A stretch of DNA of 64,000 nt from JANQRA01 sp035762545 (GTDB taxonomy: Bacteria > Actinomycetota > Acidimicrobiia > Spongiisociales > ZC4RG35). The stretch covers positions 74,971-138,970 of the forward strand of contig DASTOM010000011.1 in NCBI GenBank assembly GCA_035762545.1, read 5' to 3'. The stretch's first letter is position 1. The number at the start of each line of letters is the position of its first letter. The translations under genes were made by a program, and so were the position numbers. Of this stretch, positions 17,252 through 25,209 are shown piece by piece. Under the pieces are notes generated by a model, which was not told where the DNA came from, ran no database searches, and worked only from the letters and a program-made list of their open reading frames with translations.

Positions 17252-18271
17252 ATGAAGGTCGACTTCTATTACCCGCCAGCACCACCTGAAGCCGCCGCGG
17301 TGGCTGCCCGGGAGGCGGTCTCCGTCGGTTACGACGGCTTCTTCACCGCCGAGACCCAGTACGACCCTTTTCTCCCGATCACCCATGCCGCGGCTGCCGA
17401 GCCGTCACTCGAATTCGGAACCGCCATCGCCGTCGCGTTTCCCCGTTCGCCCACCGTGATGGCGATGACCGCTTGGGATCTGGCCCGCCAGACCAAAGGA
17501 AGGTTCATGCTCGGGTTGGGGACGCAGGTGCGGGGCCACGTCGTCAGGCGGTTCAGCTCCATGTGGGTAGGAAAGCCGGCACCGCAATTGCGTGAGTACA
17601 TCCAGGCAATGCGTGCGGTGTGGGACTCGTGGCAGAACGGGGTGCCACTGAAGTACGACGGCGAGTTCTACAAGCTTTCACTGATGACGCCTTTCTTCAA
17701 CCCGGGTCCGATTCCCAACCCTGACGTGCCGGTCTACATCGCAGGCGTGGGGCCCTATCTGAGCGCTCTCGCCGGGGAGTTGTGCGACGGCTTCCACGTC
17801 CATCCGTTCCACACCATCCCGTATCTGGACCAGATCGTCTTGCCGGCGATGGGAGAGGCAGCGAGTAAGGCCGGACGCTCACTCGACGACGTGGAGATGG
17901 TGACCACCGTCTTCATCATGACCGGAAACAACGAGCAGGAGATCGAAGAGTCCAAGGGAGCGGTCCGCCAGCAGATCTCCTTCTACGCCTCGACCCCTTC
18001 CTACCGCTCGGTCCTCGAGGCGAGCGGCTGGGACTTCGGAGACAAGCTGACGGCGATGTCGAAGCGAGGGGAGTGGGACAAGATGCCCGACGCGGTGCCC
18101 GACTCCGCCTTGGAGGGCGCCGGAGTGATCGCTCCCATCGACGGTCTGGCCGCGGCGATAAAGGATCGGTACGGCGACCGGGTGCAACGCGTCGGCTTCT
18201 ACAGCCTCGGCTCGGTCCTGATGCAAGACAACGACGCTCTCAAACAGGTGATCACACAACTCCAGGAGTAG
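17252..18271 (+). CDS. LLM-class F420-dependent oxidoreductase
   Basis: 339-residue luciferase-like TIM-barrel protein starting MKVDFYYPP at ATG 17252. Typical features are GYDGFFTAETQYDPF, FGTAIAVAFPRSP and the LGLGTQVRGHVVRRF loop, which in F420-dependent members helps form the cofactor pocket. It resembles the actinobacterial TIGR03617-type family. The substrate is unknown. A longer open frame upstream runs through the opposite gene and was not used. It ends next to an intergenic structured repeat. Confidence 0.87.
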   Translation: MKVDFYYPPAPPEAAAVAAREAVSVGYDGFFTAETQYDPFLPITHAAAAEPSLEFGTAIAVAFPRSPTVMAMTAWDLARQTKGRFMLGLGTQVRGHVVRRFSSMWVGKPAPQLREYIQAMRAVWDSWQNGVPLKYDGEFYKLSLMTPFFNPGPIPNPDVPVYIAGVGPYLSALAGELCDGFHVHPFHTIPYLDQIVLPAMGEAASKAGRSLDDVEMVTTVFIMTGNNEQEIEESKGAVRQQISFYASTPSYRSVLEASGWDFGDKLTAMSKRGEWDKMPDAVPDSALEGAGVIAPIDGLAAAIKDRYGDRVQRVGFYSLGSVLMQDNDALKQVITQLQE

Positions 18272-18281
18272 CTCGTTTCCA

Positions 18282-18400
18282 CGAACCCGGGGTTGCACAG
18301 CCCATATACGGGCCGAATCCGCTCATCCTCGAGGGTCTGTCACCGAGCCAACCTGGGCGGACTCGACCCATCACCGGTTCGTGGAGACCGGGGTTCGCAG
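18282..18400. repeat. Intergenic structured repeat, copy A (imperfect inverted pair)
   Basis: The forward unit (18282-18334) begins CGAACCCGGGGTTGC and continues CCCATATACGGG, then GAATCCGCTCATC. The same order occurs at 55263 and 61723. A more diverged unit runs back on the other strand from 18400 (GCGAACCCCGG, later ATGGGTCGAGTCCG). The element fills the gap between two convergent genes and may serve as a bidirectional terminator or a REP-like element. Confidence 0.6.
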
Positions 18401-19954
18401 TCAGAAGACGAGCGCGGCGGTGGTGTCGACCCTGGGGTCGGCAGCAGCCCGACGCTGATCGCCTTCGAGCTCGATGATGGAGACCGGTCCCCATCCGGGC
18501 TGTGGTCCTTCGGTGGTCACCACCTCGTGTCCCCGAGCAATCAGCCCATCGCGAACGCCGGAGGGAGTGTCAGGTTCGGCGGCCAGCCGTGGCGCTGAGT
18601 GGGGTCCGAAGTCGGAGACCGTCCACCGGGGCGCGCCTTGCGCGTCCGAAAAAGGCGTGCCACCGAGGATGGCCCGCGCCCCAACCTGTGCGATGAGTTG
18701 AGGCTGGACAGCCCCGCCCCGGGTGCCGAGGATCCATCGGGGTCCGCTCCCGTCGGACCACAGCGTGGGTGACAGGGTGTGGAGGGGGCGCTTGCCCGGC
18801 CCAAGTTCGTTGGGGTGGCCCGGGGTGAGAGTGAAGCCGAGGCCTCGGTCCTGAAGCAGAAAGCCGGAGCGTGCCGCACCAAACGGGGACCCGGTTCCGC
18901 GGTAGTTCGACTGGATGACCGATACCGCCATCCCGGAGGAGTCGGCGACACAGAGGTAGGCGGTTCCGGCCAGTGCCCCCACCCGGTCGGGCCAGGTCCC
19001 GGCAGTCTCCCGCTCTACCGATCCGGCCGCCCTCGCCAATCGATCACGATTGAGGAGCAGGTCGGCGGGCAGGCTGACGTGGTCGGGGTCGGAAACGACA
19101 TCCTCTCGCTCCCACGCCAGGCACCGGTACGCCTCGATCAGCAAGTGCCACCACGCCGGGTCTTCGGGGTCGTCGGGCGGGTCGAGCATCTCGAAGACGG
19201 CAAGGGTGCCCGGGCCCAGGTATCCCTGGGTGTTGGGGGGCGTCGTCCAGCCGATCAGTCCGGCGACAGGAACTCCGATCGGATCGACCCACTCCGCAAT
19301 CGGAGTCTCCATGTCGACCAGCGTGATCAACCCCCCAACCGCATCCGAGATGTCTTCGCCAGGGCGACCGCCGTAGAACGACTCGCGTCCACCCTCGGCG
19401 ACGTACTCGAGGGTGGTGGCGAGATCGGGTCGCGTCACCCGGTCGCTGCGGGAAACGGGTTTGCCTTCCGGATAGAAATCCCTGACTGCCGGGTTCGCCG
19501 AGTAGACCGATGCCTGTCGGCCAAATGCATTGGCCTGTTCGGTCGAGACCTCGAAACCGTCGCGGGCGAGAGTGATGGCCGGAGCCAGCACCTGGGCGAG
19601 GGACAGAGCTCCCAGATCGTTGATCAAGGTCTCCATCCCATCGACACAGCCGGGGATCGTCACCGCAGCCGGGTGATCACCGGGGATGGTGTCATGACCT
19701 GCGGAGCGCAACGCTTCGCTGGAGACGCCAGACCCGGCGCGTCCCGAGGAATTGAGACAGCGGGGCAGATCCCATCCAGGCGCATGGATCAGGGCGAACA
19801 GGTCGCCACCAATTCCGCAGGTCTCCGGAGCCACCACCCCTTGGACGGCGACGGCTGCCACAGCGGCGTCGACCGCGTTGCCTCCTGCCTCGAGGATGGT
19901 GCGGGCGGCGTCCGCCGACTCGTAGTGCGGCGTGACTACCGCGTTGGAGGTCAA
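18401..19954 (-). CDS. Gamma-glutamyltransferase-family protein
   Basis: 517-residue Ntn-hydrolase of the gamma-glutamyltranspeptidase family. The N-terminal block ILEAGGNAVDAAVA and CGIGGDLFALI are typical. The expected autoprocessing threonine is Thr331 in GTAYLCVADSSG, where many members have TTH; the histidine after it is replaced here. Downstream NYRGTGSPFGA and GGAVQPQ fit the substrate side. No signal peptide is seen, so a cytoplasmic location is possible. It overlaps the upstream 206-residue gene by 4 nt. Confidence 0.83.
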   Translation of the reverse strand: MTSNAVVTPHYESADAARTILEAGGNAVDAAVAAVAVQGVVAPETCGIGGDLFALIHAPGWDLPRCLNSSGRAGSGVSSEALRSAGHDTIPGDHPAAVTIPGCVDGMETLINDLGALSLAQVLAPAITLARDGFEVSTEQANAFGRQASVYSANPAVRDFYPEGKPVSRSDRVTRPDLATTLEYVAEGGRESFYGGRPGEDISDAVGGLITLVDMETPIAEWVDPIGVPVAGLIGWTTPPNTQGYLGPGTLAVFEMLDPPDDPEDPAWWHLLIEAYRCLAWEREDVVSDPDHVSLPADLLLNRDRLARAAGSVERETAGTWPDRVGALAGTAYLCVADSSGMAVSVIQSNYRGTGSPFGAARSGFLLQDRGLGFTLTPGHPNELGPGKRPLHTLSPTLWSDGSGPRWILGTRGGAVQPQLIAQVGARAILGGTPFSDAQGAPRWTVSDFGPHSAPRLAAEPDTPSGVRDGLIARGHEVVTTEGPQPGWGPVSIIELEGDQRRAAADPRVDTTAALVF

Positions 19955-20571
19955 GGAGTCTTGAGGTCGGGCAAGAGCCGGTTGAGGGCATCCAGCACCG
20001 AGCGAACCACCGCTCGTGACTCGTCCTGCTCTACGTAGGCCGAACCGATCAGGAGACGCTCGGATGCATCGGTGACGACGACGACCTGGGAGATGGCGAT
20101 CGTGCGGCTCCCCAATGTGGGTAGGTCGGTCGAGCTGATGCCTAGACCTACCTCACTGTGGATCGACTGCCGGACCGCCTCGAGTGTTGCCTCGGCGACC
20201 ATGCGCCAACGTGTCACCGATGCCGCAGCGCCCGTCGATTGTCCGACGAGGAGTCGCTCTTTCCACTTGAGTGTGACCGTCACTTCCGAGCGGTTGCCGT
20301 CGATCGTCTCGGCGACGTCGACCAGGGCCGGGCGGGTCCCGCTGTTGAGCACGGAGTCAGCCAGCTGGACGACGGAGACGATCCGTCGGTCGATGTCGAG
20401 CCCAAAGAGTGCCTGTCCCAACGACTGGACGTCGCGCACCAGTTGCTTGGGAGGCTTGGCGTGACGGGCCAGAATATGGATCTCGTCGATGTGACCGTTG
20501 CCCGCGACCACCCTCGCCGCCTCGACCCCATCGATCCTGCTGATCTTCTCCTGGAGTGCGGCTACATCCAT
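19951..20571 (-). CDS. Conserved hypothetical protein
   Basis: 206 residues starting MDVAALQEK. The N-terminal half contains a run of the type ARVVAGNGHIDEIHILA then PKQLVRDVQSL and IDRRIVSVVQL, a pattern I associate with uncharacterised proteins of Actinobacteria and Firmicutes. The rest is alternating strand and helix (VTVTLKWKERLLVGQ; VVVVTDASERLLIGSAYV). There is no signal peptide or membrane helix. It precedes the gamma-glutamyltransferase-like gene with a 4-nt overlap, so they are co-transcribed. I do not assign a function. Confidence 0.7.
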   Translation of the reverse strand: MDVAALQEKISRIDGVEAARVVAGNGHIDEIHILARHAKPPKQLVRDVQSLGQALFGLDIDRRIVSVVQLADSVLNSGTRPALVDVAETIDGNRSEVTVTLKWKERLLVGQSTGAAASVTRWRMVAEATLEAVRQSIHSEVGLGISSTDLPTLGSRTIAISQVVVVTDASERLLIGSAYVEQDESRAVVRSVLDALNRLLPDLKTP

Positions 20572-20631
20572 CCCGATCGTCAGCGTAGACCCAATCCGGG
20601 CACTCGGGCAGCCGAGATTTCGCGTTTTCTC

Positions 20632-20660
20632 TTGTTACTAAATGAGCAAGCGTTTAGATT
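20632..20660 (+). promoter_or_regulatory. Putative sigma-70-type promoter of the HD-GYP operon
   Basis: TTGTTA (20632-20637) and TAGATT (20655-20660) are separated by 17 nt, each matching four of six consensus bases. This would start a transcript near 20667 and give a leader of almost 390 nt before the HD-GYP start codon. Confidence 0.5.
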
Positions 20661-20913
20661 GGCTCTGCTGGAAGGAAATCTGGGGCGTGGGGCAATCGGT
20701 CACTGACCGCTTGCTTGATCCCGTAGGCGGGCGAAGTCAGGGGCCTTTTGACATGTAAAAGGGTTCCCGATTTCGGGAACACGGTGAGAACGGCGTCCTC
20801 GTTGGTCGTGACTTTGTAAGAACACGCCCATCAACCCAAGCGGAGCGGAACTGTCTGTGTCGGCGTACACGTCCGGCGCAAATAAGACACTTCAGGTGAG
20901 CGTGCCAAGAGCT

Positions 20914-21003
20914 ATGAGAGCCCGTTTGGTCCGAATACTCGCAGCCGCCGCCAGCCTTGCAGCTTTGATTGCAGCCGGCTCGGCTTCGTCAAGGATCGGC
21001 TGA
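20914..21003 (+). CDS. Possible 29-residue signal-peptide-like uORF
   Basis: ATG at 20914 (GTG alternatives in frame at 20896 and 20902) opens MRARLVRILAAAASLAALIA and stops at 21001-21003, 49 nt before the HD-GYP start. The basic N-region, Ala/Leu core and AGSA-type cleavage site look like a Sec signal peptide with nothing after it. It could be a leader peptide, a remnant of a lost exported protein or chance. There is no strong Shine-Dalgarno before the ATG. Confidence 0.3.
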   Translation: MRARLVRILAAAASLAALIAAGSASSRIG

Positions 21004-21052
21004 TCGAAGACGCCAATCTCACCAGGCGGTAGTTACTAACCGGGGTCACCCT

Positions 21053-22447
21053 TTGAAGTTGCTAGGTCTAGAACGGGTCAGACGTCGCTACTGGCGTCTC
21101 CAACCAGCGGTGCAGCGCAGATTGAAGATCGCTGTGCCTTACTTCCTATTGGGCTGTGCCGTCCTCGTCGCTGCACTTATGGTCGGCGAATTCCCCAACT
21201 GGTGGGTCTGGCTGCTCTTCACTGGCCTTTTCGTCTTGCTCGAGTCGTTCGCGGTCGAGGTCAACGACCGGCTCTTCCAGTCATCCTCGATCATGGTGGT
21301 GATGACCGCCGGTGTCATCTTTGCAATGGAGCCCAACTCCAGCGCCTTCGTCGGGATGGTCCTGATGACCGCCGCCGGATCGGTAGTACCGGCTGATTTC
21401 AAAGAACGACGCTGGTTCCAACCCATGGCCAACTTCGGTCAGTTCACGCTGTCCGGCGCAGCAGCTGGCTTGGTCCTCGACCTGACCTTGGGCAGCATCG
21501 GCACCCCGGTCACCTCCGATCTGCTGCGAATCGCCTTCGCCTCAGCCGCCGCGGCCCTCGTCTACGCCACTGTGAACAACTTCCTGGTACGTCGGGCGGT
21601 GCAGACCGTCTACCCGTATGACCGGCTCCAACCCTGGTCTCATCTCAACACCCTCTATGTCGGTCAATTCGCCATGGGTCTGCTGGGTGGTCTGTTCGGG
21701 GGCGCGTTTCTCATCGCCGGGCGTGACGCCATCCTCGTCTTGATCATCGGGGTCTACGGGATCGGGCACATGTCCCTCTATGCGTTCTCCCAGTTGCGTG
21801 TCTCCCACATCTCGGCGATCAAGGGCTTCGTCAAGACCCTCGAGGCCAAGGACATGTACACCCGGGGACACACCGAGCGAGTCGCCTACTTCGCCGAGAT
21901 GATCGGCGAGGAGTACGGGTTCAACGGCACTCAGATCGAGGAGATCAAGTGGGCCGCCCTCATCCACGATCTCGGCAAGCTGGCCGTGCCCACCGAGCTG
22001 ATCCGCAAGCGGGGTCGTCTCGACGACGAGGAGTACGCCCAGATGAAGGAGCATGCCCATCTGGTCGAGGAGATACTCGCCGAGGTCGACTTCCTCCAGC
22101 CGATGGTGGAGATCGCCTCCGGACATCACAGTCACTACGACGGCAACGGGTACGGAGGTCGGGGACACATCGAAGGGGAGACACCCAGTCTCGAGACCTG
22201 CATCGTCGCCGTAGCCGATGCGTTCGACGCCATGACCTCGGCCCGCTCCTACCGGATGGCTCTCTCTCAGCAGTACGCGCTCGGCGAGTTGCGGAAGCAC
22301 TCCGGTGCTCAGTTCCACCCCGAAGTGGTCGACATGTTCGAGAGGGCTCTCAACAAGACCGGGCGACGGTGGGGAGCCCCCCATGTGAACGACGAGGAGA
22401 TGGCCCGTCGTCTCGCCGAGGAGCCGGAGTTGACCCTCCGTGGCTAG
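21053..22447 (+). CDS. Membrane HD-GYP domain phosphodiesterase
   Basis: 464 residues from the TTG at 21053 (preceded by CGGGGT); a TTG at 20969 would add an implausible Arg/Gln-rich stretch. The N-terminal half has about six hydrophobic helices. The C-terminal half is an HD-GYP domain with GHTERVAYFAEMIGEE, ALIHDLGKLAVP and HHSHYDGNGYGG, so metal ligands and a GYP-like signature (GYG) are present. HD-GYP proteins hydrolyse cyclic di-GMP; the membrane part may sense a signal. It is followed by an HD-domain gene with 8-nt overlap. Confidence 0.85.
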   Translation: MKLLGLERVRRRYWRLQPAVQRRLKIAVPYFLLGCAVLVAALMVGEFPNWWVWLLFTGLFVLLESFAVEVNDRLFQSSSIMVVMTAGVIFAMEPNSSAFVGMVLMTAAGSVVPADFKERRWFQPMANFGQFTLSGAAAGLVLDLTLGSIGTPVTSDLLRIAFASAAAALVYATVNNFLVRRAVQTVYPYDRLQPWSHLNTLYVGQFAMGLLGGLFGGAFLIAGRDAILVLIIGVYGIGHMSLYAFSQLRVSHISAIKGFVKTLEAKDMYTRGHTERVAYFAEMIGEEYGFNGTQIEEIKWAALIHDLGKLAVPTELIRKRGRLDDEEYAQMKEHAHLVEEILAEVDFLQPMVEIASGHHSHYDGNGYGGRGHIEGETPSLETCIVAVADAFDAMTSARSYRMALSQQYALGELRKHSGAQFHPEVVDMFERALNKTGRRWGAPHVNDEEMARRLAEEPELTLRG

Positions 22448-23684
22448 CTGGCACCCCCGGGTTGTCGCCCTCGCCTCCTGGCTGTTCCCATTCGTGTCTG
22501 CCGGAGTGGGCATCTATGCCGCTTCGGCGTCAGGTGGTAACCCGCTCTACATCCTGATCGCCGCTGCCTGTCTGGTGATTGGCTCCCTCTTCGGTGTCGC
22601 TACGTCGAACTCGGGCAACCACTTCACGATGGGTCTCGCTGTCGCCGCGGCCATCCCCTTCGTCTTCTCCAGCCTCGAGATGATGGAGCCGGCCGGTTCC
22701 ATCGCCGCCTATGGGGTCGGGCTCGCCGGGGTCTGGGTGTTCCGCCGGTCCAAGGGTGAGCGCCATCGCGACCTGCTGCCCACCATGGTCCGCCGCTTCG
22801 GCGGCTATGTCGTCTACGCAAGTGTCTACTCGGCGATGCGGATCGGGCCTTTCGCCGGTCTGGACGGTGGCTGGGAGGATCTCTTCCCCTTCGCCGTGGC
22901 CATCGTCGCCTGGCTGACAACCGAGGTGCTCATCCGGGCTCTGCTCGTGCTCGGCCCGAGAGAGCTGTCGAGAAGCTATCTGGCGAGGGCCTTCCTCCAT
23001 GACGTCAACGTGTTCATGGGTCTGGCGCTGACGGGTGCTCTCTTCGGTGAGCTCTTTCCCCAGATCGGGTGGTGGGCCTTGCCGATCGCCCTCCTCCCAT
23101 ACTCCTTCGCCCACGCCGCCTTCAAGCGGTTCCAGGAGACCAAGACCACATACCGACAGACGATCCGGGCTCTGGCCCGTATCCCTGAGGTGTCGGGTCT
23201 GGGTATCGACGGACACGCAGACCGAACGACCGAGATGGCCACCTCCATCGCCAAAGAGATGGGTCTCGGCCCGGCACAGGTCGAGGACGTCGAGTACGCC
23301 GGTCTGATGCACGACATCGGCCGGGTGTCATTGAGTGAGCCGCAGATCCTCAAAATGGGTTACACCGACGATGACATCGCCAGGTGGAGTGCCGAGATCA
23401 TCGCCGAGTCGCCGTACCTGGAGCGAGTGGCCGCACAGGTTCGGGACCAGTACGAGTCGTTCCGAAAGCCGGGGGAGTTGACCGATCCCGACATCTCGAT
23501 CGTGTCCCGGATCATCAAGGTCTCGGCTGCCTACGACTGGAAGGTCCATCGCAGCGGTCTCTCTCCCTTGGCCGCCCTCGAAGAGCTCCACGCCGGCGCC
23601 GCCTACGAATACGACCCCGAAGTGGTCGCCTCTCTGCGTCGTCTCCTCGAGGCGCGTGGCGTGCTCATGGCCGCCAGGGTCTAG
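22440..23684 (+). CDS. Membrane protein with degenerate HD domain
   Basis: 414 residues with a GTG start overlapping the previous stop. The N-terminal 230 residues contain multiple hydrophobic helices. The C-terminal domain keeps an HD core (GHADRTTEMATSIA, YAGLMHDIGRVSL), but where HD-GYP enzymes have HHExxDGxGYP it reads VRDQYESFRKPGEL. The second metal site and signature are therefore lost. It may be a regulatory partner of the preceding enzyme, or hydrolyse something else. The pair arose plausibly by duplication. Confidence 0.8.
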   Translation: MASWHPRVVALASWLFPFVSAGVGIYAASASGGNPLYILIAAACLVIGSLFGVATSNSGNHFTMGLAVAAAIPFVFSSLEMMEPAGSIAAYGVGLAGVWVFRRSKGERHRDLLPTMVRRFGGYVVYASVYSAMRIGPFAGLDGGWEDLFPFAVAIVAWLTTEVLIRALLVLGPRELSRSYLARAFLHDVNVFMGLALTGALFGELFPQIGWWALPIALLPYSFAHAAFKRFQETKTTYRQTIRALARIPEVSGLGIDGHADRTTEMATSIAKEMGLGPAQVEDVEYAGLMHDIGRVSLSEPQILKMGYTDDDIARWSAEIIAESPYLERVAAQVRDQYESFRKPGELTDPDISIVSRIIKVSAAYDWKVHRSGLSPLAALEELHAGAAYEYDPEVVASLRRLLEARGVLMAARV

Positions 23685-23712
23685 GCGCTCTCGCCTGACA
23701 GCGCGATCTGGC

Positions 23713-24303
23713 TCAGGGGCGGCGGGCCGACCCAGGCTCCGCCTGGGCCCCTCTCTTGAAATACCGCCGTGGACGACGGAGCTCATGCTCGAGAAACACA
23801 CCGAGACCCAGGGCGAGGAAGATGTCACCTAGTGAGATCACCTCGCCGACCCCTATGAGACGCAACGGGATGACGTCCGCGAAGAACGTGAGCCGTGATG
23901 TCTCGTCGAGAGGGACGTGCTTGAACGATCCGGAGAGGTCGGGTTCGGTGATGGTGAAACCGCTGGCGACCTCGGCGGCCCCAGAGAGCACCGGCATGCC
24001 ACCATTGGCGGCGATGACGATGAAGTTCATCAGCACGCCGAGACCGGCGATCCACATCCCCGGCTTCGTTCGGTTGCGCAGCACCATCGCCATCAGCAAG
24101 GCGTAGGAGACCAGGACCATCATCACCCCGACCCAGGATGCCCAGGACTCGTCCGGGAGGAATCGGGTTCCCAGCTGCAGACCGAGGGCGACGAACAGGA
24201 GCCACCCCCAGCGGAGCTCGATGTCACCGAGGTTGACCAGCCGGCCACCACGGAGCACGGCAATTGCCAGCGCGGCGAACACAACGATGGCGAGCCATAA
24301 CAT
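23713..24303 (-). CDS. DUF5317 family membrane protein
   Basis: 196 residues with about five hydrophobic helices. The arrangement GGRLVNLGDIELRWGWLLFVALGLQ, then NFIVIAANGGMPV, then LIGVGEVISLGDIFLALG matches DUF5317 proteins as I know them. The C-terminus is basic and cytoplasmic. The function of the family is unknown. It converges with the HD gene and diverges from an enoyl-CoA hydratase 44 nt away. Confidence 0.78.
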   Translation of the reverse strand: MLWLAIVVFAALAIAVLRGGRLVNLGDIELRWGWLLFVALGLQLGTRFLPDESWASWVGVMMVLVSYALLMAMVLRNRTKPGMWIAGLGVLMNFIVIAANGGMPVLSGAAEVASGFTITEPDLSGSFKHVPLDETSRLTFFADVIPLRLIGVGEVISLGDIFLALGLGVFLEHELRRPRRYFKRGAQAEPGSARRP

Positions 24304-24347
24304 GGTCTGTGACGGTAATAGACAGGTGAAATAGCCGGGAGTGGCTG

Positions 24348-25118
24348 ATGACCGTTCGATACGACGTTTCTGAGGGGCGGGCCACGATCACGATCGACGA
24401 TCCCGAACGCCGCAATCCGATGTCGGTGGAGACGATGAATGGTCTCCTCCGCCTGACCCAGGATGCCGTCGACGATGAAGAGGTTCGGGTCATCGTCTAC
24501 ACGGGAGCGGGGGACCGAGCATTCTGTGCCGGTGGAGACCTGTCTGGCTCTTTTGTCGACGACCCGATCGGTCTCCATGAATCGCGCGGCGACATCGCCC
24601 GGCTCTTCAGACTGATGATTCGTGGGGGTAAGCCCACCGTGGCCCGGGTGAACGGCCACGCCCTCGCCGGAGGGTTCGGGTTGGCAGTGGCGTGTGACAT
24701 CACGATCTGTGTCGCCGACGCCAAGCTCGGAACCACCGAGGTTCGGGTCGGCCTGTGGCCGATGATGATCTCGGCGGTCCTGGCAAGGGTGATGCCGAGG
24801 AAGGCCGCACTGGAGCTGATGCTCACCGGACGGGTCATCGATCCGGAAGAAGCTCTGCGATTGGGTGCCGTCAGCCGTGTGGTCCCTCGCGACGAGCTCG
24901 ATACGGTCGTCGACGAGACTGTCGATGCCCTGCTCTCAACCAGTTCGGCGACACTCATGTTGGGCAAGGACGCCTTCTACGGGATGTCGGACGCAGACTT
25001 CGACACCGCTCTCGACCGGCTCCAGGGCGGGTTGACCGCGGTGGCGCTGACGAAAGATGCAGCTGAGGGTGTGACCGCGTTCCTCGAAAAACGCCAACCG
25101 GACTGGACCGGGCGCTGA
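24348..25118 (+). CDS. Enoyl-CoA hydratase/isomerase family protein
   Basis: 256-residue crotonase-fold protein. The oxyanion-hole segments are AFCAGGDLSGSF (about residue 63) and HALAGGFGLAVACD (about residue 105), and the C-terminal EGVTAFLEKRQPDW helix is typical. The position of the first catalytic glutamate reads KLGTTEVRVGLWP, consistent with a hydratase or isomerase. It probably acts in fatty-acid or amino-acid degradation. It is monocistronic by spacing. Confidence 0.87.
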   Translation: MTVRYDVSEGRATITIDDPERRNPMSVETMNGLLRLTQDAVDDEEVRVIVYTGAGDRAFCAGGDLSGSFVDDPIGLHESRGDIARLFRLMIRGGKPTVARVNGHALAGGFGLAVACDITICVADAKLGTTEVRVGLWPMMISAVLARVMPRKAALELMLTGRVIDPEEALRLGAVSRVVPRDELDTVVDETVDALLSTSSATLMLGKDAFYGMSDADFDTALDRLQGGLTAVALTKDAAEGVTAFLEKRQPDWTGR

Positions 25119-25209
25119 CGCTGGGCCGTTCGGTCACGCGCCGCGAACGATCCAGCTCGTCGAGGCGTACGAACCGGACTTAGGCGTCGGCCTGATTTAG
25201 CCTCCCCCG

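Larger units (their letters stand above)
20572..21052 (+). other. 481-nt non-coding leader region of the HD-GYP operon
   Basis: No convincing protein gene fills this gap. It holds a promoter-like pair at 20632-20660 and hairpins CGGTCA/TGACCG (20698-20710) and GTTCCCG/CGGGAAC (20763-20780). It also holds the stretch CCCGTAGGCGGGCGAAG (about 20720-20736) and a short signal-peptide-like ORF (20914-21003). Part of it (GGGGCAATCGG, then CCCGTAGGCG) is faintly reminiscent of the 3' half of c-di-AMP (ydaO) riboswitches, but core blocks of that class are not matched. I regard it as a candidate structured leader RNA of unknown class. Confidence 0.5.

Noticed and set aside
20667..20900. A cyclic di-GMP riboswitch (class I or II) upstream of the HD-GYP gene
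   Set aside because: I looked for the conserved blocks of both classes and did not find them. The c-di-AMP class is only faintly suggested and was kept as a hypothesis.
20969..21052. Earlier TTG start of the HD-GYP gene
   Set aside because: It would add a basic, unstructured stretch and overlaps the signal-peptide-like ORF; the TTG at 21053 with CGGGGT before it fits better.
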